Assembly (NCBI RefSeq): GCF_001612555.1
Contig: NZ_CP015110.1
Coordinates: forward strand, 2,852,001-2,916,000
Source: Acinetobacter sp. TGL-Y2
GTDB lineage: Bacteria; Pseudomonadota; Gammaproteobacteria; Pseudomonadales; Moraxellaceae
Direction: 5' to 3'
DNA: 64,000 nt
Shown: positions 57,929 to 64,000 of the stretch, piece by piece
Layout of the letters: each line of letters opens with the position of its first letter
How positions within the stretch are numbered: position 1 is the first letter of the stretch
Translations under genes and position numbers: made by a program
Notes under the pieces: model-generated
Seen by the model: the letters and a program-made list of their open reading frames with translations, nothing else
Told to the model about the DNA's origin: nothing
Database searches by the model: none

Positions 57929-58091
57929 GATTCCTGTCCTCTAATAATAATTGTGTGGCTTCCTTTTCGATTAAAATATCAGATGCGATATCTGAATAAA
58001 AGAGGACTTCCCTGTATTTCCATGTCTTGAGTCTGTCATTGATCGGATCATAAAAGATTGACCCAATTATCAAATTATCCAAATTTTAAGC
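57929..58091. other. Intergenic region upstream of the lipoprotein gene
   Basis: AT-rich sequence carrying a small palindrome (ATATCAGATGCGATATCTGA-like, about 57977-57996) that could be an operator. No gene seen. Confidence 0.35.
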
Positions 58092-58131
58092 AAAAAAAAG
58101 TAGCATTGCGACGGTTCGACACATGCTACTT
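58092..58131 (-). terminator. Terminator downstream of the 42-residue membrane ORF
   Basis: AAGTAGCAT and ATGCTACTT arms pair around a 15-base loop, followed on the minus strand by eight T residues (after AAGTAGC on the plus strand: A-run). It lies 17 bases past the stop of the small ORF. Confidence 0.75.
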
Positions 58132-58147
58132 ATTAAAAGGTAAACTC

Positions 58148-58276
58148 TCAGGAGAGTTTATTTGGGGTGTTCTTTCTATGTTCAATTCGTTCCCTCAGCA
58201 CGGTTCCTAGTCTCCCTATTATAATCGCCAGAATTGCGGCAACCACTAGAAACAACCACGTTTGAATTTCGCTCAT
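58148..58276 (-). CDS. Small membrane protein, 42 residues
   Basis: A short gene coding a single-helix protein: MSEIQTW, a hydrophobic helix of about 17 residues (LFLVVAAILAIIIG), then a basic tail RLGTVLRERIEHRKN. This pattern (acidic N terminus, helix, positive tail) is typical of true small membrane proteins. A strong terminator follows. A hairpin (AAACTCTC/GAGAGTTT) overlaps the stop codon. The ribosome-binding site is weak. Not recognised. Confidence 0.55.
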   Translation of the reverse strand: MSEIQTWLFLVVAAILAIIIGRLGTVLRERIEHRKNTPNKLS

Positions 58277-58622
58277 TTGAAATTTCTCATTCGCTGTTGG
58301 TATATTTAATGTACGGGAATAAAATTTAAAAATGGATTTAATTGTCAGACAATCAAAAACTATTTTGCATTTTTTTTGATATTTTTTAAAAAACTATAAA
58401 AATTCAGTATTGACCACTACAGTCCTTATCAAAGCAAAACCACCTGCATATAAGTTTTATGAGTTATCGAAAATTAAACTGCCTTTCAAATGCTGAATTG
58501 AAACCCTTGATTAGCATGCCTCGGCAAATCTTTACTGAAATGATTACGATTTAAACAAAAGCGAAATCAGTAAAAAAGAAATCAGGCCATCGTCATGATT
58601 TAGCTCTAGAGGATCAATTGTT
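58277..58622. other. AT-rich intergenic region
   Basis: About 350 bases with long A/T runs and no gene that I can support. It presumably holds promoters for the small ORFs on either side. Confidence 0.35.
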
Positions 58623-58727
58623 ATGAACGCTTTATTACATAAAAAATACAGCACTCAATGTGATGTTAAAAAAAATGACCATAGCGTGATTAGAAAATTA
58701 CGAAGTGAAATCGAACAATATCCATAA
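58623..58727 (+). CDS. Possible 34-residue cytosolic protein
   Basis: A short frame with a GAGGAT ribosome-binding site about ten bases before ATG. It encodes a basic peptide starting MNALLHKKYS and ending IEQYP, with a helical C-terminal half. No membrane or signal segment, no recognised relative, no terminator directly after. It may be a real small gene or chance. Confidence 0.3.
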   Translation: MNALLHKKYSTQCDVKKNDHSVIRKLRSEIEQYP

Positions 58728-58882
58728 ATTAAAGTATTCAAAATATTGAATGAGCGCTAGCTAAATAGACGCAAAATATTCGGTTTATGCATCAACTTAA
58801 CTACTGCACTGGTTAAGCGAATAAATCTGCCATTGCAACTTAAGCAACAGATCTAATATCTCAACCATTTTTTATTGTGTTA

Positions 58883-59269
58883 TTAATGTAAATGACAATG
58901 CGTTAATAATCTTTTCCATGAGATCACATCCAGTTGATCTTTCCAAATCAGCACTGATTTGTGCTTTTTATTCTGAAAATAAATCACCACATAAAAATGA
59001 TGTTGAATCATTTTTTCCAAATGAACCCTTTGGGCCGTGCTTTGATTTTGAAATTTGAGTGACCATTCAGACTGATCTAGGTGCTGTAAATAGCGCAATC
59101 TTGCTGTGCGTTTAAACCAGAGCCACACCACTGACATACATATTACACTCAAGATACTGACCGCTAAATGTAATATGGAAAAAAGAACAACTGAAATTAA
59201 TGTTAACACCGATAACTGAAACACAGTCGAAAGTCGACTGTGTTTCAAGCTATAGCACTCATTCACCAT
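58883..59269 (-). CDS. YgfX/CptA-like membrane protein
   Basis: A protein of about 128 residues with two close hydrophobic helices and a soluble C-terminal part (DQSEWSLKF and SVLIWKDQLDVISWKRLL). This is the layout of YgfX (CptA), the inner-membrane partner encoded after sdhE in enterobacteria. There it has been reported to affect cell-shape proteins and to be inhibited by its neighbour. Sequence similarity is weak, so the call rests on layout and position. Its start overlaps the sdhE stop; ATG at 59275 is an alternative. Confidence 0.6.
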   Translation of the reverse strand: MVNECYSLKHSRLSTVFQLSVLTLISVVLFSILHLAVSILSVICMSVVWLWFKRTARLRYLQHLDQSEWSLKFQNQSTAQRVHLEKMIQHHFYVVIYFQNKKHKSVLIWKDQLDVISWKRLLTHCHLH

Positions 59270-59519
59270 GAACATAGTTTTTTAGTTTATGGATGAAATC
59301 ACGCAGTTCAGGGCGTGGTGGTTCAGATACTTCCATAAACCAATCCAATAAATCAGGATCTTCTTGCTCTACCAATTCTGCAAACATGGCTTTTTCATGT
59401 TCATCTGCTTGAAAATAATAGTGCTTCACATAGGGATCAAAATAGACATCAATTTCTTTTAAACCACGTCGCGCACGATAGATCACTTTGCGTTCTTCAA
59501 GTGTTAATTCATCGAACAT
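59259..59519 (-). CDS. sdhE: Succinate dehydrogenase flavinylation factor SdhE
   Basis: An 86-residue protein that promotes covalent attachment of FAD to SdhA (and FrdA). YRARRGLKEID holds the essential RGxxE motif, here R-G-L-K-E, and the helical bundle ends with VSEPPRPELRDFI. Length and sequence match the SdhE family. Overlaps the ygfX-like gene, indicating coupled translation. The divergent acyl-CoA dehydrogenase starts about 210 bases away. Confidence 0.93.
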   Translation of the reverse strand: MFDELTLEERKVIYRARRGLKEIDVYFDPYVKHYYFQADEHEKAMFAELVEQEDPDLLDWFMEVSEPPRPELRDFIHKLKNYVHGE

Positions 59520-59727
59520 TGTTATCCCCTAATCTTCAAAGCTTATATTCGACCTAGTTTAACCGAAGCACAGTCTGTTGTGTTTGAAATCCATTTATAG
59601 GCATCACAATTGGCGACTGACCAAACACATCATTTACAAGTCACAAATGAGCATTCATCGCATTGAAGCCCTAGCAAAGATCGCTTATTTTCAACCTATT
59701 CTAATAACGCAAATGGATCTGAACACC

Positions 59728-60900
59728 ATGCAATCAGCAAATATTCGCCCTTTAGCCAATATGTTACCTCGTAAATTATTCAATGCTGAACATAATGCTT
59801 TTCGTGAAACCGTACAAAAATTTTATCAAAAGGAAGTCGTTCCCAATATTGAAAAATATGAAACACAACAACATGTTGATCGCGACTTATGGAACAAAGC
59901 TGGTGAAATGGGCTTACTCTGTACCACCATGCCTGAAGAATATGGAGGTTATGGGGTAGATCGACTCTACAGCATGATTTTGATTGAAGAACAAGCTTAT
60001 GCGATGGACTCATCAACGGGCTTTTCATTGCATTCTGACATTGTGGCGAATTACTTAAACAATTTTGCCAATGAAGAGCAGAAAAAGTATTGGTTACCTA
60101 AAATGGCAAGTGGTGAAGTCGTGACTGCGATTGCGATGACTGAACCGGGTACTGGATCAGATCTACAGGCAGTAAGGACTTCAGCAGTGCTTGAGGGTGA
60201 TGAATATGTGATTAATGGTTCTAAGATCTTTATCACCAATGGTTACTTATGTGACATGGTGATTGTGGTGTGCAAAACCGGTAACAGTGAAAAAGGCTCT
60301 GCCAATTTATCACTGTTTATTGTTGAAGCGAGCCGTGCTGGCTTTTCCAAAGGGAAACCGCTGAATAAAATTGGGATGAAAGGTCAAGATACCTGTGAAC
60401 TCTTCTTTGATAATGTGCGCATTCCCAAAGAGAATTTAATCGGTATGGAAGGGATGGGTTTTATCATGCTGATGAAAGAATTGGCTTGGGAACGCATGTT
60501 GGTTGCCATTATTTGTCAAGCCGGCGCAGAAGCTGCATTTGCACATACCGTGCAATATACCAAAGACCGTAAAGCCTTCGGTAAAGCCATTAGTGGTTTT
60601 CAAAATACACGCTTTAAACTGGCAGAAATGCGTACCGAAATTGATTTCTGTAGAACCTACTTAGACCGATGTATGGAATTGCAACTCGAAGGGAATTTGG
60701 GTGTTGATGCTGCTGCCGCTGCTAAATATAAAATTTCTGAAATGTTCTCAAAAGTCGTTGATGAATGCTTACAGCTACATGGTGGCTATGGCTACATGCT
60801 CGAATATCCAATTGCACGTGCCTATATTGATAACCGCGCGAATCGTATTTATGCAGGCACCAATGAAATTATGAAAGAGTTGATTTCACGTTCACTCTAG
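59728..60900 (+). CDS. Acyl-CoA dehydrogenase
   Basis: FAD enzyme that introduces the alpha-beta double bond in acyl-CoAs. The 390-residue protein has AMTEPGTGSDL (FAD/substrate loop), KIFITNG, and QLHGGYGYMLEYPIARAY. Near the end, AGTNEIM contains the Glu that is the catalytic base in several family members. Probably acts on long- or medium-chain acyl-CoA, as its nearest relatives do, but substrate is uncertain. The frame is open to 59578; the ATG at 59728 gives normal family length, with GGAT ten bases upstream; ATG at 59713 is possible. Confidence 0.9.
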   Translation: MQSANIRPLANMLPRKLFNAEHNAFRETVQKFYQKEVVPNIEKYETQQHVDRDLWNKAGEMGLLCTTMPEEYGGYGVDRLYSMILIEEQAYAMDSSTGFSLHSDIVANYLNNFANEEQKKYWLPKMASGEVVTAIAMTEPGTGSDLQAVRTSAVLEGDEYVINGSKIFITNGYLCDMVIVVCKTGNSEKGSANLSLFIVEASRAGFSKGKPLNKIGMKGQDTCELFFDNVRIPKENLIGMEGMGFIMLMKELAWERMLVAIICQAGAEAAFAHTVQYTKDRKAFGKAISGFQNTRFKLAEMRTEIDFCRTYLDRCMELQLEGNLGVDAAAAAKYKISEMFSKVVDECLQLHGGYGYMLEYPIARAYIDNRANRIYAGTNEIMKELISRSL

Positions 60901-60961
60901 CATTCATTAAATGGTCTAAAACTTGATTTAACGCAGTTTAGATTCATGATATCAAAGACAT

Positions 60962-60991
60962 AAAAAAGGAGCGAAAAGCTCCTTTTTTATA
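60962..60991. terminator. Bidirectional terminator
   Basis: AAAAAAGGAGC-gaaa-AGCTCCTTTTTT lies between the acyl-CoA dehydrogenase gene and the converging almA. Confidence 0.88.
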
Positions 60992-61006
60992 GAGATAGAA
61001 AATAGA

Positions 61007-62497
61007 TTAAGAAACCAGTTTCGGTTTACGCTCTGCGTGCTTTTCTAGTTTAGAAAACTTTAAAACCCCATCACTAAATTTAGCATTTTTAAGGTCTTTA
61101 CGATCTGTTAGATAATTATGGGTTGCCATCCAAGGGGCTTTACTGCCCTGTTTAGGCAATTGATCAGCAGCACGAGCAATATAGCCCGAGCTCATTTCAC
61201 CCATGACTGTTTCATTTAAAATAGCGGAATGATCAGTTGGTGCAATCACTTCATCAAAACCATTTTTGTCCATATATTTGAACAAACGACAAATATAATC
61301 TGCAACAACATCGACTTTCAGTGTCCAAGATGCATTGACGTAACCTATAACCATCGCCATGTTGGGCACGTCACTGACCATCACGCCGTTATACAACATG
61401 TGCTCAGAGGTTTTTAAAGGCTTCCCATCTACAGATGCTTTAATTCCACCCATGATCTGAATTTCAAGACCCGTTGCAGAAACAATAATATCCGCATCCA
61501 AATGCTGGCCCGATTTAAGCTGAATACCTGTTTCCGTAAATTTTTCAATATGATCAGTTTCAATACTGGCTTGACCAGAGCGCAAAGTTTTAAATAAGTC
61601 CCCATCTGGAACGACACACAAACGCTGATCCCATGGATCATAACTTGGAGTAAAGTGCTTCATATCCACTTTACCCTTCAATTGCACTTCTACAGACTTG
61701 AGCAACAAACGTCGCACTAACTTTGGCTGACTTTTCGACAACGCAAAAATCGCACGTTGCATCCCAATGTTTCGAGCGCGGGTAAATTTATAGGCCATGT
61801 CTTCAGACATAAATTTACGGGTCTTATTATAAACAAAGTCAATTGAAGGCACAGAAGCAATATAGGTTGGAGAGCGTTGTAACATCGTCACATGCCCTAC
61901 ACCACTTTTTGCCAATGCTGGCACCAACGTAATTGCAGTCGCACCACTGCCAATAATCACGACTTTCTTGCCTGCATAATCTAAATTTTCAGGCCAAAAT
62001 TGTGGATGAATGATTTGACCTTTAAAGGCATCTTGATTGGGGAAATCTGGCTGGAAACCTTGATCATAATTATAGTAACCCGTACAACCTACGACAAAAT
62101 TTGCAATCCAGGTCTGTGCCTTCTGCTCCGCATTTTCAATTTGCACAACCCATTTTTTTATAGATGAATCGTAGTTTGCAGAGAGTACACGGTGTTCAAA
62201 ATGAATCTTGTCTTTTATTTTATATTGGTCGACTACTTCACCTAGATAACCTTTAATCGAGGCGCCATCAGCCAGTACATTGGCTTTTTGCCAAGGTTTA
62301 AAATTATAACCAAAGGTCGACATGTCAGAATCTGAGCGTATACCGGGGTATTTAAAGAAATCCCAAGTACCGCCATAACTCTTACGACGTTCAATAATCT
62401 CGAATTGACGATTTGGATTATTTTTAGATAAATGCGCAGCAATACCTATTCCTGAGATACCTGCACCAACAATGAGAATATCAACGTGCTTTTCCAT
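61007..62497 (-). CDS. almA: Flavin-binding monooxygenase AlmA (long-chain alkane oxidation)
   Basis: A 496-residue NADPH-dependent flavoprotein monooxygenase of the Baeyer-Villiger type. FAD motif ILIVGAGISGIGIAAHL, GGTWDFFKYPGIRSDSDMSTFGY, the BVMO fingerprint FKGQIIHPQFWP, and the NADPH motif VVIIGSGATAITL are all present. It closely resembles Acinetobacter AlmA, needed for growth on n-alkanes longer than about C30 in some strains. The related EthA-type enzymes oxidise ketones, so the substrate is inferred by similarity. Transcribed alone; rplQ is upstream. Confidence 0.9.
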   Translation of the reverse strand: MEKHVDILIVGAGISGIGIAAHLSKNNPNRQFEIIERRKSYGGTWDFFKYPGIRSDSDMSTFGYNFKPWQKANVLADGASIKGYLGEVVDQYKIKDKIHFEHRVLSANYDSSIKKWVVQIENAEQKAQTWIANFVVGCTGYYNYDQGFQPDFPNQDAFKGQIIHPQFWPENLDYAGKKVVIIGSGATAITLVPALAKSGVGHVTMLQRSPTYIASVPSIDFVYNKTRKFMSEDMAYKFTRARNIGMQRAIFALSKSQPKLVRRLLLKSVEVQLKGKVDMKHFTPSYDPWDQRLCVVPDGDLFKTLRSGQASIETDHIEKFTETGIQLKSGQHLDADIIVSATGLEIQIMGGIKASVDGKPLKTSEHMLYNGVMVSDVPNMAMVIGYVNASWTLKVDVVADYICRLFKYMDKNGFDEVIAPTDHSAILNETVMGEMSSGYIARAADQLPKQGSKAPWMATHNYLTDRKDLKNAKFSDGVLKFSKLEKHAERKPKLVS

Positions 62498-62626
62498 TTC
62501 TTTTTATAACCTGTTATTTGTACCATTTTATTTAAGCACATTTCTGACAATACACAATGTCAAGTTTCAAAATTTCCTGTTTTTTTTATATCATTTCGGG
62601 TCATATTGCATTTTTGTCAGACAATA

Positions 62627-62657
62627 AAAAAGGTCGGTTAAAATAACCGACCTTTTA
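62627..62657 (-). terminator. Terminator of the rpoA-rplQ (alpha) operon
   Basis: AAAAGGTCGGTTA-aaa-TAACCGACCTTTT lies 27 bases after the rplQ stop, with T-run on the minus strand. Confidence 0.9.
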
Positions 62658-62683
62658 TGAACAACTGAAGCTGTTCTTGCGAA

Positions 62684-63049
62684 TTATTTAACTTCGCGAT
62701 CTACTAGCTCAACGTAAGCCATCGGTGCAGCATCACCTGCACGGAAGCCCGCTTTAAGAACACGTAGATAGCCGCCGTTACGTTCTTTATAACGAGGGCC
62801 TAGAACTGTAAATAATTTACCTACAGTTACAGCTGAACGAGTACGAGCAAACGCCAAACGACGGTTTGCTACAGAATCGACTTTAGCTAAAGTGATTAAA
62901 GGCTCAGCAACACGACGTAATTCTTTTGCTTTAGGAACAGTTGTTTTAATTAACTCATGTTCGAACAAAGAATTAGCCATGTTTTGGAACATCGCTTTAC
63001 GATGACTGCTTGTACGGCCTAATTTCACACCACTATTACGATGACGCAT
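62684..63049 (-). CDS. rplQ: 50S ribosomal protein L17
   Basis: A 121-residue ribosomal protein that starts [20 protein letters not shown], the invariant L17 signature, followed by [13 protein letters not shown] and a C-terminal [14 protein letters not shown]. It is the last gene of the alpha operon and follows rpoA by 18 bases. Confidence 0.98.
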   Translation of the reverse strand: MRHRNSGVKLGRTSSHRKAMFQNMANSLFEHELIKTTVPKAKELRRVAEPLITLAKVDSVANRRLAFARTRSAVTVGKLFTVLGPRYKERNGGYLRVLKAGFRAGDAAPMAYVELVDREVK

Positions 63050-63067
63050 GGTGATAGTCCTACTTAA

Positions 63068-64000
63068 TTAACGACTACGATAAGCAAAGCGATCGTCCAT
63101 GCGGAGGCTAGCCGGTGGCCAGTTCTCTAAACGCATGCCCAATTGCAAGCCTTTCGATGCCAGAACATCTTTAATCTCAGTCAACGATTTTTTACCTAAG
63201 TTAGGAGTTTTTAACAACTCAACTTCAGTACGTTGTACAAGATCACCGATGTAGTAAATATTTTCTGCTTTCAAACAGTTAGCAGAACGAACAGTAAGCT
63301 CTAGATCATCTACTGGACGAAGCAAGATTGGATCAACTTCTTCACGAGGTTCTTGAGCAACTGGCGCTTGATCTTTCTGAAGATCAACAAAAATTGCAAT
63401 TTGTTGTTGCAAGATTGTTGCCGCTTTACGGATTGCTTCTTCTGGATCTACAGTACCATTTGTTTCAAGATCAATGACCAACTTGTCAAGATCCGTACGC
63501 TGTTCTACACGAGCGTTTTCCACTGTGTAAGACACACGTTTGATTGGGCTATAAGATGCATCTAACTGTAAACGACCCACTGGGCGAGTTTCGCCTTCTG
63601 GGAAGCGTGAGTCAGAAGTCTCGTAACCACGGCCTTGAACAACTTTCAAGCGCATTTTTAATGAGCCTGATGCACTTAACGTGCCGATCAAATGTTCAGG
63701 GTTAATCACTTCAACGTTATGCGGTAAACGAAGGTCAGCTGCTGTTACGTCACCTGCCCCTTGTTTTTCCAACGTCAAATATGCTTCATTTTGATCGAAC
63801 AGCTTAATAGACAATCCTTTAAGGTTCAGCAAGAGCTCGACGATGTCCTGCTGCAAGCCTTCTAAAGTACTGTACTCGTGCTCGACGCCTTCAATCTCAA
63901 CTTCAACCACAGCAGCGCCAGGTAAAGATGAAAGAAGAATGCGACGTAAAGCATTACCTAGAGTATGACCAAAGCCACGCTCTAATGGTTCTAGAATCAC
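63068..64000 (-). CDS. rpoA: RNA polymerase subunit alpha (5' end outside window)
   Basis: The visible 310 residues hold most of the N-terminal dimerisation domain ([24 protein letters not shown]) and the complete C-terminal domain ([43 protein letters not shown]), which contacts UP elements and activators. About 25 N-terminal residues are beyond the window edge; the GTG at the edge encodes an internal valine, not the start. Normal total length is about 335. Confidence 0.97.
   Translation of the reverse strand: MILEPLERGFGHTLGNALRRILLSSLPGAAVVEVEIEGVEHEYSTLEGLQQDIVELLLNLKGLSIKLFDQNEAYLTLEKQGAGDVTAADLRLPHNVEVINPEHLIGTLSASGSLKMRLKVVQGRGYETSDSRFPEGETRPVGRLQLDASYSPIKRVSYTVENARVEQRTDLDKLVIDLETNGTVDPEEAIRKAATILQQQIAIFVDLQKDQAPVAQEPREEVDPILLRPVDDLELTVRSANCLKAENIYYIGDLVQRTEVELLKTPNLGKKSLTEIKDVLASKGLQLGMRLENWPPASLRMDDRFAYRSR

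Overview
The window looks like chromosomal core DNA from an Acinetobacter (Moraxellaceae, Gammaproteobacteria). The DNA is AT-rich. An AlmA-type long-chain alkane monooxygenase sits beside rplQ/rpoA, two DUF2789 genes sit beside mdh, and coaBC and radC are divergent. Proteins such as AlmA, MnmC and YciB read like the Acinetobacter versions. The species cannot be fixed from the sequence alone. Both ends cut through genes: grxC lacks its 5' part and rpoA lacks its first codons.

Layout. 1-6.4 kb: grxC end, secB, a membrane-hydrolase-like gene, coaBC, radC, a bestrophin-like channel, a PHP phosphoesterase, yciB and a YciI-like gene. 6.4-16 kb: mnmC, small sulfur/thiol genes (two kinds of rhodanese-like protein, trxC), yajQ, hotdog thioesterases, a compact overlapping DUF442-DUF442-lipoprotein operon, an Ig-like lipoprotein and a dihydrolipoamide-dehydrogenase-like flavoprotein. 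16.2-22.2 kb: a complete rRNA operon on the minus strand (16S, tRNA-Ile, tRNA-Ala, 23S, 5S) with promoter, terminator and long processing stems. 22.2-31 kb: an uncharacterised gene, pssA, rlmJ, a 2OG-Fe(II) oxygenase, two DUF2789 genes, mdh, an RNase T2 homologue lacking its catalytic residues, and slt. 31.3-36.1 kb: miaB-phoH-ybeY, then mscS and an ABM-domain gene. 36.2-46.2 kb: a TonB-like protein, DUF3108, xpt, a zinc-ribbon/glycine-zipper protein, a WrbA-like flavoprotein, YihY, a YddG-type exporter, an FAH-family enzyme, a YcxB-like protein and an exported START-like protein. 46.3-47.5 kb: three identical tRNA-Arg(ACG) genes and tRNA-Ser(GCT), with an orphan membrane-protein gene between two of the tRNA-Arg copies. 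47.8-53.3 kb: rnr, prlC, yheV and a membrane/coiled-coil protein. 53.5-64 kb: a fused TRAP permease, rhombosortase, a lipoprotein, small ORFs, sdhE with a ygfX-like partner, an acyl-CoA dehydrogenase, almA, rplQ and rpoA.

Functional links. Translation and RNA maintenance dominate: the rRNA operon, six tRNA genes, mnmC, miaB, rlmJ, ybeY, phoH, rnr, rplQ and rpoA. Envelope genes (secB, slt, pssA, mscS, lipoproteins) and fatty-acid or alkane oxidation genes (acyl-CoA dehydrogenase, almA) come next.

I found no CRISPR array, insertion sequence, prophage, toxin-antitoxin pair of familiar type or defence island. The least explained items are the RNase T2-fold protein with no catalytic histidines, the overlapping DUF442 pair with a 34-residue lipoprotein, two short genes in the 58 kb gap (one with its own terminator), a 47-codon ORF directly following the stop of the flavoprotein gene, and the orphan gene between tRNA-Arg repeats. 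Function is not shown for any of these.
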